64,000 nucleotides of DNA from Bacillus niameyensis (GCF_001375535.1 NZ_LN831197.1:4580392-4644391), one strand, 5' to 3'; counted from the stretch's first letter, positions 36,934-47,538 are shown. Translations and numbers: made by a program. Notes: generated by a model not told the origin, from the letters alone.

Positions 36934-37752
36934 ATGAAAATGGATGAAAAGAAAATGCGAAGAGAGCTAGAACAGAGGTTAGAAAAGCCAGGAAGGTCAT
37001 TTCTATATGACCGTGAGAAAGAAAGTCTTCGAATTGAGAGCAAGGAAACTGGCAAAGGCATCGAAGTGGCTCTGTCACCATTAGTCGCTAAATGGCATGA
37101 ACGGAAAGATAAAGTGATTGAGGAAGTTATCTATTACGTGGAAGAGGCCCTTCGTGTAATGGGGAAGGAACAGAAAGTTGCAGGGCAAGAGAAGAAAATA
37201 TTCCCTGTCATTCGCTCCACTTCATTTCCGAAAGAAACTGGAGAAGAAATCCCGTTTTTCACGGATGAACATACAGCTGAAACAAGGATTTATTATGCTT
37301 TGGACCTAGGGAATACATATCGGCTGCTTGATGAAAAGTTAATCGAAAAAGAAGGATTGGATCCTCAGAAAGTTAGGGAAATCGCTCGGTTTAATGTAAG
37401 ATCATTACCGACGGATATGAAGAAAGACACTGTCGCAAGTAATGTTTTCTATTTCTTAAACACGAATGATGGCTATGACGCCAGTCGAATTCTTAATGAG
37501 AAATTTTTACAAGAAAAAGCCGATGAGATCGAAGGCGAGATGGTTGTCGCTGTTCCTCATCAAGATGTTCTCATTATTGGCGATATACGGAATGCAACAG
37601 GATATGATATTCTCGCTGAGTTAACAATGAGCTTTTTCACATCTGGAAAAGTTCCAATCACCGCACTTTCGTTTACATATGAAGATGGTAAACTCGAGCC
37701 GATTTTTATTTTGGCACATGATCATAAGAAGAGTGATGGAAAGGGGAAGTAA
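36934..37752 (+). CDS. ytpQ: DUF1444 family protein YtpQ
   Basis: A 272-residue cytoplasmic protein matching B. subtilis YtpQ (DUF1444). The N-terminal block has [15 protein letters not shown] and LSPLVAKW, and the C-terminal half has [16 protein letters not shown]. The function is unknown. AAGGAGG is eight bases before the ATG at 36934; the GTG at 36925 overlaps the ribosome site and is not used. It is followed by ytpR after three bases, as in other Bacillus. Confidence 0.92.
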   Translation: MKMDEKKMRRELEQRLEKPGRSFLYDREKESLRIESKETGKGIEVALSPLVAKWHERKDKVIEEVIYYVEEALRVMGKEQKVAGQEKKIFPVIRSTSFPKETGEEIPFFTDEHTAETRIYYALDLGNTYRLLDEKLIEKEGLDPQKVREIARFNVRSLPTDMKKDTVASNVFYFLNTNDGYDASRILNEKFLQEKADEIEGEMVVAVPHQDVLIIGDIRNATGYDILAELTMSFFTSGKVPITALSFTYEDGKLEPIFILAHDHKKSDGKGK

Positions 37753-37755
37753 GGG

Positions 37756-38358
37756 ATGAATGTTTTTTATAATTTGCAAGGGATCGGCGATACACTTTTA
37801 ATTGCGATTCAGGATGTAGAACACAAAACCGTCGAACGCAAAGGTGATGTTGCACGAATTTATGATGAACAAACGAGGCAAACAGGTGGATTTAATATTT
37901 TTAACGCTTCGAAATATGTTCAATTGGATGCGAATGGAAAAGTTGAGTTAAATGAGGAGCTCGCTGGTAAAATCAACGAAGCGATCCAACAAAACGGTTT
38001 TGACGAAAAGCTAGAAGCTGATTTTTCACCTAAGTTTGTTGTTGGATTTGTTAAGGAAAAAGAAAAACACCCGAATGCAGATAAATTAAGTGTTTGTAAA
38101 GTGGATGTAGGAACAGAAGAATTACAAATCGTTTGCGGTGCTCCAAATGTGGATGCAGGTCAAAAAGTAGTTGTCGCTAAAGTAGGCGCGGTTATGCCAA
38201 GCGGAATGATTATTAAAGATGCCGAACTTCGCGGCGTTCCATCAAGTGGTATGATCTGTTCAGCAAAAGAGTTAGACTTGCCTAATGCTCCACAGGAAAA
38301 AGGCATTCTTGTTTTGGAAGAAGATCGTTATCAAATCGGCGAGGCTTTTCAGTTTTAA
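37756..38358 (+). CDS. ytpR: tRNA-binding domain protein YtpR
   Basis: A 200-residue protein with a C-terminal EMAP/OB-fold tRNA-binding domain of the PheT N-terminal type: [38 protein letters not shown] and [13 protein letters not shown]. The N-terminal half (1-85) is specific to YtpR. It probably binds tRNA or another nucleic acid; the biological role is unknown. It is co-transcribed with ytpQ and ends at a terminator. Confidence 0.93.
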   Translation: MNVFYNLQGIGDTLLIAIQDVEHKTVERKGDVARIYDEQTRQTGGFNIFNASKYVQLDANGKVELNEELAGKINEAIQQNGFDEKLEADFSPKFVVGFVKEKEKHPNADKLSVCKVDVGTEELQIVCGAPNVDAGQKVVVAKVGAVMPSGMIIKDAELRGVPSSGMICSAKELDLPNAPQEKGILVLEEDRYQIGEAFQF

Positions 38359-38392
38359 AAAAAGATGCGGACGGATTCGTTCGCATCTTTTT
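38359..38392 (+). terminator. terminator of ytpQ-ytpR
   Basis: The perfect arms AAAAAGATGCG and CGCATCTTTTT begin at the ytpR stop codon. Confidence 0.9.
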
Positions 38393-38415
38393 AGGTTGTC
38401 CCGTATTAAATAACT

Positions 38416-38442
38416 GTGAAATTCAAACCATTGAAGTTTCAC
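38416..38442. repeat. inverted repeat upstream of SulP gene
   Basis: gtgaaattcaa and ttgaagtttcac pair with one bulged base over a four-base loop. No T tract follows; its role is unknown. Confidence 0.3.
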
Positions 38443-38589
38443 TTTACTTTATTAATGGTTAAAAAGTAAGTGAATTATGGATAAATAAACAAATGGATGT
38501 TGCGAAAATCTCCTGTTATGATAAAATTTTGACTGCTTGACTTTGATGAGAGTTCAAAGTCAGAATAATAAAATGATAGGAGTGTTTGC

Positions 38590-40035
38590 TTGAAAACGAA
38601 TAGTTTGAGAGAACAATGGTTTGGTAATATTCGGGGCGATATTTTGTCGGGAATTGTTGTGGCTTTAGCCCTCATACCTGAAGCGATTGCCTTTTCAATC
38701 ATCGCTGGAGTTGATCCAATGATTGGATTGTATGCTTCTTTTACAATGGCAGTTGTCATTGCTTTTGCTGGAGGTAGGCCAGCGATGATTTCCGCTGCTA
38801 CTGGAGCAATGGCGCTTGTCGTCGTTTCACTTGTAGCTGATCACGGCTTGCAGTACCTGTTAGCGGCTACGATTTTAACGGGCATCATACAAATTATTTT
38901 CGGGATTTTTAAATTGGCAAGGTTTATGAAATATGTTCCGCGTTCTGTCATGATTGGCTTTGTCAATGCTTTAGCTATCTTAATTTTTATGGCACAGTTG
39001 GAACATTTTGTTGGCGAAAAATGGAAAATGTATGTAATGGTAGCAGGAGCACTCGTCATCATTTACCTTTTTCCGAAATTAACAAAAGCCGTTCCTTCTC
39101 CTTTAGTTGCTATTATCGTAATTACGGTGATTGCGATTATGACGAATAGTGGAGTAAGAACAGTAGGGGATATGGGGACATTGAAATCTGCTTTACCAAC
39201 TTTTTTAATCCCAGACGTCCCATTTAACTTTGAAACGTTGAAAATTATCTTTCCGTATTCACTTTCATTGGCTTTAGTTGGATTGTTGGAATCCTTGCTC
39301 ACCGCTTCCATTGTCGATGATATGACAGATACATCAAGTAATAAAAATATGGAAACACGTGGACAGGGTATTGCCAATATCGTAACCGGATTTTTTGGAG
39401 GAATGGCGGGCTGCGCAATGATTGGCCAATCTGTGATCAATGTGAAGTCGGGGGGGAGAGGTAGACTATCTACATTTGTAGCTGGTGCGTTCCTCATGTT
39501 TCTCATTATTGTATTAGGAAATGTAGTTGTTCAAATTCCGATGGCTGCTCTTGTCGGTGTGATGTTTATGGTATCAATTGGAACATTCGACTGGGCTTCG
39601 TTAAAAAATTTACGTAGAACTCCTCTAACAGATTCGGTTGTTATGATTGTTACGGTTGTCACAGTAGTAGTGACGGGCGACCTTTCTAAAGGAGTATTGG
39701 CAGGAGTTATTTTAAGTGCCATTTTCTTTGTGGCCAAGATTTCGAAACTGAAAGTGGAGTCGAAAGAGACTGGTGACAAAAAGGAATATCAAGTCGTTGG
39801 ACAAGTCTTTTTTGCCTCTGTTGAAGAGCTGATACGTTCCATTGACCTAAATGGTCATGAAAAAAATGTTGTTATAGACTTTAGCAATGCTCATGTGTGG
39901 GATGATTCAGGGGTAGCCGCAATTGATAAGATTGTATTAAAATTAGAGGAAGTTGGAAAAACTGTTCGTTTGATTGGGTTAAATAAGCCAAGTTCTCAAT
40001 TAGTCAATCGTTTATCGGTTCATAATAAAGTATAA
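38590..40035 (+). CDS. SulP family anion transporter with STAS domain
   Basis: A 481-residue SLC26/SulP permease. The first helices carry the family pattern [20 protein letters not shown], followed by ATGAMALVV, and a [16 protein letters not shown] segment mid-protein. A C-terminal cytoplasmic STAS domain spans about 395-475 ([20 protein letters not shown]). It may carry sulfate, bicarbonate or another anion; the sequence alone does not decide. It starts at TTG with AGGAG seven bases upstream, and a UspA gene follows after 27 bases in the same operon. Confidence 0.9.
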   Translation: MKTNSLREQWFGNIRGDILSGIVVALALIPEAIAFSIIAGVDPMIGLYASFTMAVVIAFAGGRPAMISAATGAMALVVVSLVADHGLQYLLAATILTGIIQIIFGIFKLARFMKYVPRSVMIGFVNALAILIFMAQLEHFVGEKWKMYVMVAGALVIIYLFPKLTKAVPSPLVAIIVITVIAIMTNSGVRTVGDMGTLKSALPTFLIPDVPFNFETLKIIFPYSLSLALVGLLESLLTASIVDDMTDTSSNKNMETRGQGIANIVTGFFGGMAGCAMIGQSVINVKSGGRGRLSTFVAGAFLMFLIIVLGNVVVQIPMAALVGVMFMVSIGTFDWASLKNLRRTPLTDSVVMIVTVVTVVVTGDLSKGVLAGVILSAIFFVAKISKLKVESKETGDKKEYQVVGQVFFASVEELIRSIDLNGHEKNVVIDFSNAHVWDDSGVAAIDKIVLKLEEVGKTVRLIGLNKPSSQLVNRLSVHNKV

Positions 40036-40062
40036 AGCAACCAGTTCGAAGGGAGGGTCATA

Positions 40063-40485
40063 ATGATGTATAAAAGAATTTTATTAGCTGCAGACGGATC
40101 TGACTATTCTCTTCGTGCCGCTGAGGAGACACTGAAAATTGTTAGCATGATGGAAGATGTGACGATCGAGATCGTTTTTGTTATGGATTACTCAAAGGCA
40201 GCAACGGAAGTGTTACACAGTAAAAATCCAGAGACTCTTGAATTCGAAAGGCGTCAAAAGCTAATTCCAATTGAAGAAATGTTTAAGCGAGCCCATATTA
40301 ATCACAAAGTAACAATGTTGCACGGAGACCCCGGACCAGCCATTGTTGAATACGCCAATAAACAAAATTGTGACATGGTTATTGTTGGGAGCAGGGGCTT
40401 AAATACTTTACAAGAAATGGTGCTTGGTAGTGTTAGTCATAAAGTAGCAAAGCGAGTTAACTGTCCTGTATTAATTGTAAAATAA
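40063..40485 (+). CDS. universal stress protein (UspA family)
   Basis: A 140-residue UspA-fold protein. The ATP-binding motif G-x2-G-x9-G-S is present as GSRGLNTLQEMVLGSVS, with LLAADGSDYS at the N-terminus and VNCPVLIVK at the end. It probably forms a dimer and may modulate the SulP transporter encoded just upstream; SulP-Usp pairing is recurrent in bacteria. GGGAGG precedes the ATG. Confidence 0.93.
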   Translation: MMYKRILLAADGSDYSLRAAEETLKIVSMMEDVTIEIVFVMDYSKAATEVLHSKNPETLEFERRQKLIPIEEMFKRAHINHKVTMLHGDPGPAIVEYANKQNCDMVIVGSRGLNTLQEMVLGSVSHKVAKRVNCPVLIVK

Positions 40486-40505
40486 CAAATTGAATAGTTT
40501 TGTAG

Positions 40506-40539
40506 AAAAGCTGACTCTTTAAACGGAGCCGGCTTTTTT
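40506..40539 (+). terminator. terminator of SulP-Usp operon
   Basis: The aaaagctgactc and gagccggctttt arms pair with one wobble pair and one mismatch and are followed by six T. Confidence 0.8.
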
Positions 40540-40657
40540 GCAGTTTGTTTCCAAAGGAGTTTTTAAGAACTAACGAATAATGTAAACTATTATTGAGGGA
40601 TTCCAGTATGTATGGTACGCTTTTTAAAAAAAGTTGTCGAAATGGGGTCGGAACTTG

Positions 40658-41272
40658 GTGAATCAAACTCAAAGTGGTCCAACTCAGACTTACGGTCGGA
40701 CTATCGGGCGAATTCTTATTTTGCAATTATTGTTTATGGTTTTTACTATAGTAGGATTGGGCGTGTTTGGCTTTTTTCCTGCCTTGTTAGCAGTGATGGC
40801 GGTTGTACGCCAATATAAAAGAGAAACAGATGATGCACCGATACATAAAATGTTTTGGCGTTATTATAAAGAACTATTTTTAAAAGGTAATCTCGTTTGT
40901 TTGCCGTTTTTAGCTGCTTATGCTGGGCTAATTATACTTATTCAGCATTTTCAACAAATTGGTTTAAACCAATATGGCATCTATGCATGTTACTTTGTTG
41001 CTTTATTTTTACTTATATTTTGGATATATGGCTTGCCAGCTCTTGTCCATTTAAATATGAACTTAGCCCATTTTATAAGAGGGACATTACTTATTTCTAT
41101 GATCCGTGCTGTGCACACAGTTGGAATTGCTTTCATTATTATTGCTGTGGGATGGATTGGAATTAATGTATCTCCAATCGTAGCGGTTTTATTGATAAGC
41201 ACTGCCGCGTATTGGTGGATATCGATCGCACTACATGCCTTTTTAGGCTTCGTCTCCGAACCTGAAGAATAG
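40658..41272 (+). CDS. DUF624/YesL family membrane protein (second copy)
   Basis: A membrane protein of about 204 residues with five predicted helices and the YesL-like pattern of an N-terminal GVFGFFPALLAVMAVVRQ helix followed by a charged loop. It is a paralogue of the YesL-like protein at 15032-15688, but no sugar transporter is adjacent. The start is uncertain: GTG at 40658 has a modest GGGG site, while a TTG at 40634 would add eight residues. The function is unknown. Confidence 0.72.
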   Translation: MNQTQSGPTQTYGRTIGRILILQLLFMVFTIVGLGVFGFFPALLAVMAVVRQYKRETDDAPIHKMFWRYYKELFLKGNLVCLPFLAAYAGLIILIQHFQQIGLNQYGIYACYFVALFLLIFWIYGLPALVHLNMNLAHFIRGTLLISMIRAVHTVGIAFIIIAVGWIGINVSPIVAVLLISTAAYWWISIALHAFLGFVSEPEE

Positions 41273-41509
41273 TTTTTTGTTATCTTAGTCTATGTTCACG
41301 AACGGCAATGGGCCGTTTGTGAACGGGTTTAAATCAGACCACGCCATCCTTCGCTATCCCCTCCCTACGGAATTTTCTAAGAAGATGATCTGTCTCAAAG
41401 AGGTCATCTTCTTCAATTTTCCTTAATTTTGTAAATGTGTTTCCCCAGTCCCGCTTGTTTGCCATTTAAGTTACTCAATATAAATAATAGATTACAATAT
41501 TGAAATCTA
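41273..41509. other. spacer with two hairpins upstream of arsR
   Basis: Two inverted repeats lie here: ttcacgaacggc/gccgtttgtgaa (41295-41323, one mismatch) and aagaagatga/tcatcttctt (41379-41413, perfect arms followed by a T-rich stretch). The second may be the terminator of the YesL-like gene. Confidence 0.5.
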
Positions 41510-41538
41510 TTGAAGTGCAAAATCTAATATATTATTAT
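41510..41538 (+). promoter_or_regulatory. promoter of arsR-arsB
   Basis: TTGAAG and TATTAT are spaced by 17 bases, just upstream of a palindromic operator. Confidence 0.65.
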
Positions 41539-41543
41539 TAGAC

Positions 41544-41563
41544 ACATAAGTGATTACTTATGT
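41544..41563. promoter_or_regulatory. ArsR operator candidate
   Basis: ACATAAGT and ACTTATGT form a perfect inverted repeat with a four-base spacer, immediately downstream of the -10 and 17 bases before the arsR start codon. This is where ArsR family repressors bind. Confidence 0.65.
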
Positions 41564-41580
41564 AAGAAAGAGGTAAACGA

Positions 41581-41889
41581 ATGAACATTCAAAAAATGGA
41601 AGGTGTTTTGAAAGCAATTAGCGATGAAAGTCGGCTCAAAATACTTTGCTTTCTATCCGTGGATACTTTTTGCGGATGTGAATTGGTCGACATTCTCGAA
41701 CTAAGCCAACCAGCTGTCAGTCAGCATTTGAAAAAACTAAGAGAGGTCAATCTTACAAATGAGGAGAAAAGAGGAAGGTGGGTGTATTATTCTTTAAATA
41801 AGCAACATGAATTATATCCATTTATTCTCCATTTGGTCAGTCTTTTACCACCTTTAGAAATTTCGAGCAAGAGAAAGACATGTAACTAG
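41581..41889 (+). CDS. arsR: ArsR family metalloid-responsive repressor
   Basis: A 102-residue winged-helix repressor of the ArsR/SmtB family. The recognition helix reads [16 protein letters not shown], and the wing RGRWVYYSL follows. An [10 protein letters not shown] segment provides a C-x-C pair in the helix that binds arsenite or antimonite in ArsR proteins. Its palindromic operator overlaps the promoter region, so autoregulation is likely. It is followed by arsB after 19 bases. Confidence 0.88.
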   Translation: MNIQKMEGVLKAISDESRLKILCFLSVDTFCGCELVDILELSQPAVSQHLKKLREVNLTNEEKRGRWVYYSLNKQHELYPFILHLVSLLPPLEISSKRKTCN

Positions 41890-41908
41890 GAAAAGAGGAA
41901 GAAAAGAA

Positions 41909-43201
41909 GTGGATTTATTCTTAGCAATAGCGATATTTATAGTAACCTTGATTTTCGTTATTTGGCAACCAAAAGGTTTATCGATTGGTTGGTCAGCGTG
42001 TGGAGGAGCGGTGCTGGCGCTACTAGTTGGGGTTGTATCTATTCAAGATGTTGCGGATGTTACCGGGATTGTATGGAACGCGACCCTTACTTTTGTTGCC
42101 CTCATTATTATCAGCCTTATTCTGGATGAAATTGGCTTTTTCGAATGGGCGGCTTTACATATGGCTCGGTTTGCGAAGGGGAGCGGAGTGAAAATGTTTT
42201 TACTCGTCACAGTATTAGGAGCAATTGTGGCCGCTCTATTCGCTAACGATGGTGCCGCATTGATTTTAACGCCAATCGTTCTCGCGATGGTACGTACCCT
42301 AAATTTTAAAGAAAAAATGATATTACCATTCATAATGGCTTCTGGTTTTATTGCCGACACAACGTCCTTGCCATTTGTTGTAAGCAACCTCGTTAATATT
42401 GTATCAGCAGACTTTTTCGGTATCGGTTTTGCTGAGTATGCATCAAGAATGATAATTCCGAATCTATTCAGCTTATTAGCTAGTATGGGGGTACTGTTTA
42501 TTTACTTCCGCAAAAGCATTCCAAAAAAATTTGCGACAGATCAACTGAAAATGCCCATCGAAGCGATTCGTGATCTGAAAATGTTCCGAATGTCTTGGGG
42601 TGTACTGGCTATTCTACTAATTGGTTATTTCGGAAGTGAATTTTTCAACATTCCTGTTTCCTTCATCGCTGGAGTAGTGGCAATCATTTTCTTATTAACA
42701 GCAAAAAGAAGTCCAGTTGTTCAAACTAAAAAAGTCATAAAAGGCGCGCCATGGGCGATTGTCTTTTTTTCCATTGGTATGTATGTTGTTGTCTATAGCC
42801 TTCGCAATGTCGGACTAACGAGTGTTTTAACGGATTTAATCCAGCTTGCAGCAGATCAAGGTCTTTTCATAGCAACGATTGGGATGGGGTTTATCGCTGC
42901 TATTTTATCTTCGATTATGAACAATATGCCGACTGTTATGATTGATGCTTTAGCCATCGCGGATACGAATACAACAGGAGTAACACGAGAAGCGCTTATT
43001 TATGCAAATGTGATTGGTTCTGATCTAGGTCCGAAGATCACACCGATTGGCTCTCTTGCTACCCTTTTATGGCTTCACGTATTAAAGACAAAAGGAGTCC
43101 GCATCTCGTGGGGGTATTATTTAAAGGTTGGAGTTCTTTTAACGGTACCTACACTTTTCATTACTTTATGTGGTTTATGGATTTGGCTTTTGCTGTCATG
43201 A
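41909..43201 (+). CDS. arsB: arsenite efflux permease ArsB
   Basis: A 430-residue membrane pump of the ArsB family with about 12 helices that expels arsenite and antimonite using the proton gradient. Characteristic segments are [35 protein letters not shown] and IMNNMPTVM. It starts at GTG behind a GAGGAAG site. No arsenate reductase (arsC) follows, so arsenate resistance would need a reductase encoded elsewhere. Confidence 0.95.
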   Translation: MDLFLAIAIFIVTLIFVIWQPKGLSIGWSACGGAVLALLVGVVSIQDVADVTGIVWNATLTFVALIIISLILDEIGFFEWAALHMARFAKGSGVKMFLLVTVLGAIVAALFANDGAALILTPIVLAMVRTLNFKEKMILPFIMASGFIADTTSLPFVVSNLVNIVSADFFGIGFAEYASRMIIPNLFSLLASMGVLFIYFRKSIPKKFATDQLKMPIEAIRDLKMFRMSWGVLAILLIGYFGSEFFNIPVSFIAGVVAIIFLLTAKRSPVVQTKKVIKGAPWAIVFFSIGMYVVVYSLRNVGLTSVLTDLIQLAADQGLFIATIGMGFIAAILSSIMNNMPTVMIDALAIADTNTTGVTREALIYANVIGSDLGPKITPIGSLATLLWLHVLKTKGVRISWGYYLKVGVLLTVPTLFITLCGLWIWLLLS

Positions 43202-43394
43202 AACATATAAACTATTAACATATTTGGCTTTCCTCTCAGGCCCAAGAAGAAATTAGCGTTTGATTGAAACAAAAGAAGTTCAGACCTTCGATTCTATCTA
43301 AAGAAATTTCTAAAGTTAAGAATAAATAGATTCAATATTTTGAACGAAGCATGCTACAATTACAATATAAATACATAAAGAGAGGGATGCTCGT

Positions 43395-44147
43395 ATGCAA
43401 AAAGCTGTTGAAGTTATTCATAATGGGATGGTTTTGAGAGGAATGGAGCATATTCCAGAAGGGGAAAAGTTACCCGCTGTCATTTTATTCCATGGTTTTA
43501 CAGGTAATAAATTGGAACCGCATCGCTTATTTTTGAATATTTCCCGGGCTTTGGAAGCGAAAGGGTTTGCCAGTTTCCGTTTTGATTTTCTTGGTAGTGG
43601 AGAGAGTGATGGCGATTTCAAAGATATGACCGTTAGAAAAGAGTGGGAAGAGGCTGGGACTATTTTTGAATTTGTCAAAGCCCATCCAAAGGTGGATACA
43701 GATCGGATCGTTGTATTGGGATTAAGTATGGGTGGCCTAGTTGCTAGTTTGCTTGCAGGTGACTTACAGGCTGAAATCGAAAGGCTTATCTTAATGGCTC
43801 CCGCTGGAACAATGGGTATATCTGTTGAGCGGATGAGAGAAAACGTACCATTTATCGAAAGTTTGGACGCTTATGATCACGGAGGCAATTTAGTCGGCAC
43901 TGCTTTTGGTGAAGATTTAAAAACGATTAATGTTTGGTCACAAGCAAGTCAGTATAGCGGCAAAGTTTTATTAATTCATGGTACAAACGATCAGGCTGTT
44001 CCATATGAGGTTTCTAACCTTTATATCGAAAAGTGTTATGGCGATCAGGCAACCCTTCATACTATTGAGGATGGGGATCATACTTTTAACTCCTATTATT
44101 GGGAAAAGGATGTCATTGAAGCGATTCTAAAGTTTGTCGGAGAGTGA
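43395..44147 (+). CDS. alpha/beta hydrolase (feruloyl-esterase-like)
   Basis: A cytoplasmic 250-residue serine hydrolase. The oxyanion region is HGFTGNK, the nucleophile elbow is GLSMGG, the acid is likely the Asp in HGTNDQAVP, and the histidine is in DGDHTF. RFDFLGSGES before the nucleophile is typical of the cinnamoyl/feruloyl esterase-like group. GAGAGGGATG precedes the ATG. It appears monocistronic, ending at a terminator; the substrate is unknown. Confidence 0.85.
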   Translation: MQKAVEVIHNGMVLRGMEHIPEGEKLPAVILFHGFTGNKLEPHRLFLNISRALEAKGFASFRFDFLGSGESDGDFKDMTVRKEWEEAGTIFEFVKAHPKVDTDRIVVLGLSMGGLVASLLAGDLQAEIERLILMAPAGTMGISVERMRENVPFIESLDAYDHGGNLVGTAFGEDLKTINVWSQASQYSGKVLLIHGTNDQAVPYEVSNLYIEKCYGDQATLHTIEDGDHTFNSYYWEKDVIEAILKFVGE

Positions 44148-44241
44148 CTATTCCGGTTGACCGTTACCTAACTAGTGAGGAAAGTAAAACTGTCGTTTGG
44201 GGTATTAATTATTGCGATACTGTCATTTCACAAAAAAGACT

Positions 44242-44278
44242 AAAACCGCCCATTGAGTTCCTCGACTCTGGCGGTTTT
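44242..44278 (+). terminator. terminator of the alpha/beta hydrolase gene
   Basis: AAAACCGCC and GGCGGTTTT are perfect complements with an inner gagt/actc pairing and a T tail. Confidence 0.88.
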
Positions 44279-44327
44279 TAGCACGTTGTGTGCCGATGAC
44301 TCCATACGGGCACCAGCTTTGCACATT

Positions 44328-44361
44328 CGTTTCAATGTTAGCCGCATCGAAACGTTTTTTT
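44328..44361. terminator. second hairpin-T tract between convergent genes
   Basis: CGTTTC and GAAACG flank a 15-base loop and run into at least seven T. It lies between the alpha/beta hydrolase terminator and the iadA stop and may be redundant. Confidence 0.5.
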
Positions 44362-44435
44362 ATTTTATGTGTTCTTTTATTTTAGTATGCTCGAATAATC
44401 TGAAAGTGAACCCCCCCTATAGATTGAATTTTAAC

Positions 44436-45611
44436 TTATTGTTCAAAAGTACCTTTTACAATAGCTACTGCATCCTTTACCATCATTTTCCCCATCGCAA
44501 AAACTGTATCAATTGACAAATCATCGCGATTTAAAATAACAAGATCCGCATCTTTACCTTCCGCAACGACTCCTTTTTGCTGTAATTTTAAAATAGCGGC
44601 AGGATTCTGGGTAATCACCCTTAAGGCCAGTTCAGGTTCAATTTTTTCTTGTAAAATCGCATCCCTCACTTCAGAGAAAAGAGAGGATACTTTGCCGACC
44701 TGTAATCCAATAAACTCTCCATTTTCATCAAAATCAGGGAGGCTTCCTTGCGCATCAGAAGTAAAGGTGATTTGTGAAATGTCCACTCCTTGATCGAGCA
44801 TTCTTTTTAAAGCAAGACTGCATTTCACTTCGCCTTCTTCAAAAAACTTAGGAATGCTGCTTGTTGTAAAATCGACATACCCTCCGCGCTTTGCAAAGTC
44901 GATCGCTGCTTCAAATAAATGAGGGTTCCGATTCATATGAGTCGGATAAAACTGTTTAATCGGAATCGCCGTTGTATCGATCACTTTTTCAATTAGTTCC
45001 ACATGATCGAAGCTATCTCCAACGTGGATATTGACAATGCCTGCTTTACCGGAAAGCATACCGCCGATCCGAGCAGCTGATGCAATTTTAGCTAGTTCCT
45101 CGACTGTTGGTTGGGAGGAACGATGATCGGCAATCGCAATTTCTCCAGCTCCGATGATTTTATCAATTAATATAATATCGTCTTCAATTGTGCCTGTTAG
45201 AGTTCTAACAGGTACTTGATAAGAGCCAGTTTGTGCATAACAGGTGATACCTTCTTCTTCTAATCCTCGGGCTTTTGCAATGAGATTAGTCATTGTTCGT
45301 GTTGTACCGTCTGTTCCGATCACTCCGACAATTGTCGTAACCCCAGCTAAAGTTGCATTCGTTAATTGAAGTTCTGGTGTTCTCGTTTTATAGCTGCCTT
45401 CACCACCACCACCTGTTATATGGACATGGGCATCAATGAATCCTGGTACAATCATTTTCCCCGTCGCATTGATGACGGTGATCTCCACAAAATTTGCAGG
45501 AACTTCAATACGATCTTGAATAAAGCCAATTTTTTGATCAACAAGCAGGATATCTTTTTTTCCTAAATAATCTGGAGCATAAATTTCTCCGTTTTGGATG
45601 AGTGTTAACAT
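44436..45611 (-). CDS. iadA: isoaspartyl dipeptidase
   Basis: IadA hydrolyses beta-aspartyl dipeptides released from damaged proteins. It is a two-metal amidohydrolase of 391 residues. H62 and H64 are in the DAHVH motif, the middle histidines are in NIHVGD and YPTHMNRN, and the catalytic Asp is in TSDAQGSLP. The bridging residue, carbamylated Lys162 in E. coli IadA (sequence GVKCA), aligns with E157 here (AGEIAI). AGGAGG is eight bases before the ATG at 45611. It follows the YfcC-type transporter gene by 13 bases, forming a peptide-use operon. Confidence 0.9.
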   Translation of the reverse strand: MLTLIQNGEIYAPDYLGKKDILLVDQKIGFIQDRIEVPANFVEITVINATGKMIVPGFIDAHVHITGGGGEGSYKTRTPELQLTNATLAGVTTIVGVIGTDGTTRTMTNLIAKARGLEEEGITCYAQTGSYQVPVRTLTGTIEDDIILIDKIIGAGEIAIADHRSSQPTVEELAKIASAARIGGMLSGKAGIVNIHVGDSFDHVELIEKVIDTTAIPIKQFYPTHMNRNPHLFEAAIDFAKRGGYVDFTTSSIPKFFEEGEVKCSLALKRMLDQGVDISQITFTSDAQGSLPDFDENGEFIGLQVGKVSSLFSEVRDAILQEKIEPELALRVITQNPAAILKLQQKGVVAEGKDADLVILNRDDLSIDTVFAMGKMMVKDAVAIVKGTFEQ

Positions 45612-45624
45612 AAGTTGACGCCTC

Positions 45625-47124
45625 CTAATAGCCAATAACGACTGCAATCATAATAAAAACAATTGAAATAGCCATTAATAATAATAAAAATTTATAAATA
45701 AATTTAGCCCAAATTCCCCAATCCACTCTTGCAGCACCTAATGTTCCAAGTAACGAGGCTGATGTCGGAACAATAATATTCGTTAAGCCATCACCAAGTT
45801 GAAATGCAAGAACAGCGACTTGACGAGTAACACCTGCAATATCAGCAAGTGGAGCCATTAATGGCATCGTTAAAGCTGCCTGTGCTGAACCAGAGACAAC
45901 GAAGAAATTAAAGACGGATTGGAATAAATACATAAATGTAGCCGAAAGCATATTTGGAAAGTCACCAATTAATTCGCCAGCACCGTACAAAGCAGTATTT
46001 AATACGGACGGGGTATCGGGACTATCTCCACCGAGAATAAGGACAATTCCTTTCGCCATTCCCACAACAAGTGCAGCAGGTAGCAAATCTTTTGCTCCCT
46101 CGGTAAAACTAGTAGCAAGATCATTAATCCGCATATTGTTTAATTTAAATACGATAGCGATGAACCCGGAAACAAGTCCAATCGTAAAAAATTGGGTGGC
46201 GATTTCTGGAATGTAATAACCGCGCTCCGTTACACCCCAAACGATCCAGATAATCCCTAATAGCAAAGTTAATAAAACAAGAATATGTCCGAATGAGAAT
46301 TTAGCAGAGACTTGATCTTTTGCTTCTTCAGAATGAAAAGATTGATCTGAATGATAGGAAAGAGATCTCATTGGATCTTTTTTTACTTTGACGGCATGGC
46401 GCCATGTGAAAATAATTCCAATTAACGTAAAGACGATCCACATGATAATTCTTAGACCTGACCCTGATAGGACGGGAACTCCAGAAACACCTTGAGCAAT
46501 TGCGACACTAAATGGATTCATCCACGAGGTCGCAAAACCAATTTGAGTAGCGATATAAGTAATTAAGACAGCGGTCAGCCCATCATAGCCCATCGTAACC
46601 ATCATCGGAGCTAGAATGAAAGCAAAAGCAATTGCTTCCTCCCCCATTCCGAAAACGGCACCACCAAGGGAGAATAGGAAAAATAAAATTGGTATTAGGA
46701 ATATTTCCTTCCCTTTCGATTTAGAAATCACGGATAAAAGACTTTCTTCAATCGCACGAGTTTTCATTACGATGCCGAAAGCTCCTCCGATGACAAGTAT
46801 AAAAGCAACAACGCCAACTGCAGAACCCCATTTATCACCAGAGGTAAGTCCCTCAAAAACATAGTTTAGAAATCCCGTCTCACCGCCTGATTTAAAAAGA
46901 GCGGCTCCTTGACGAATGAGATGACCATTTTCATCTTTCAAAAATTCAAAGCTTCCTGGTTGAATAACAGTTCTCGTATTTTCTTCACCGTTCAGTGTGT
47001 ATGTAATTTCTTCTGTTTGAAACATTCCGACTGGAACAATAAACGTTAGAATTGCCGAAAATAAAACGACGAAAAAGACGATTACAAAAGTGTGCGGCAT
47101 GTTCCATGTTTTTTTCTGATTCAT
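45625..47124 (-). CDS. YfcC/DcuC-family permease
   Basis: A 499-residue membrane protein with 11-12 helices. It belongs to the YfcC branch of the C4-dicarboxylate/basic amino acid carrier family: an N-terminal P-H-T helix (WNMPHTFVIVF), the glycine-rich GGAFGIVMKT, GMGEEAIAF mid-protein and TSASLLGTLGAARVDWG near the end. GGAAGGAG precedes the ATG at 47124; the upstream in-frame ATG at 47142 has no site. Coupling to iadA suggests uptake of isoaspartyl or other dipeptides or amino acids; this is inferred. Confidence 0.88.
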   Translation of the reverse strand: MNQKKTWNMPHTFVIVFFVVLFSAILTFIVPVGMFQTEEITYTLNGEENTRTVIQPGSFEFLKDENGHLIRQGAALFKSGGETGFLNYVFEGLTSGDKWGSAVGVVAFILVIGGAFGIVMKTRAIEESLLSVISKSKGKEIFLIPILFFLFSLGGAVFGMGEEAIAFAFILAPMMVTMGYDGLTAVLITYIATQIGFATSWMNPFSVAIAQGVSGVPVLSGSGLRIIMWIVFTLIGIIFTWRHAVKVKKDPMRSLSYHSDQSFHSEEAKDQVSAKFSFGHILVLLTLLLGIIWIVWGVTERGYYIPEIATQFFTIGLVSGFIAIVFKLNNMRINDLATSFTEGAKDLLPAALVVGMAKGIVLILGGDSPDTPSVLNTALYGAGELIGDFPNMLSATFMYLFQSVFNFFVVSGSAQAALTMPLMAPLADIAGVTRQVAVLAFQLGDGLTNIIVPTSASLLGTLGAARVDWGIWAKFIYKFLLLLMAISIVFIMIAVVIGY

Positions 47125-47357
47125 GATGTAAACTCCTTCCATATGTACATCGGACAGTATAACACGGATTTGCATAAATAATCATTTGGTAGAAATTTTA
47201 GCATTTAATTTTTCCTATTCACAAAAATATTGTAAAGCTCCCTTCAGTTTACTCAATTGCTTGAACAGTCATTATAGAATATACAGAAACGGTGAATCCT
47301 TCTATAAAGTAAAACGTATGTAAAGAATAATCAAAAAAATATACGGAGTGTGAATCC

Positions 47358-47525
47358 ATGTCTAGGAAAGAAAAGACGAAAAAAGGCTTTGGAAGGGGAG
47401 TTACGGTCGGAGTCGCTATTGGCGTTGCATTAGGAGTGGCTCTGGATAATCTTGCATTAGGTGTTGTTATTGGAATTGGCATCGGATTTGTTTTCGAATC
47501 GTCAATCTTAGATAAAAAGAAATAA
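47358..47525 (+). CDS. small glycine-zipper membrane protein (55 aa)
   Basis: A 55-residue protein with a basic N-terminus (MSRKEKTKKGFGRG) followed by one long hydrophobic, glycine-rich helix (VGVAIGVALGVALD). GGAG lies ten bases upstream of the ATG. A second small gene follows after 13 bases in the same direction. It could be a membrane stress protein or regulator; the function is unknown. Confidence 0.6.
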   Translation: MSRKEKTKKGFGRGVTVGVAIGVALGVALDNLALGVVIGIGIGFVFESSILDKKK

Positions 47526-47538
47526 GGAGGATGAACTA

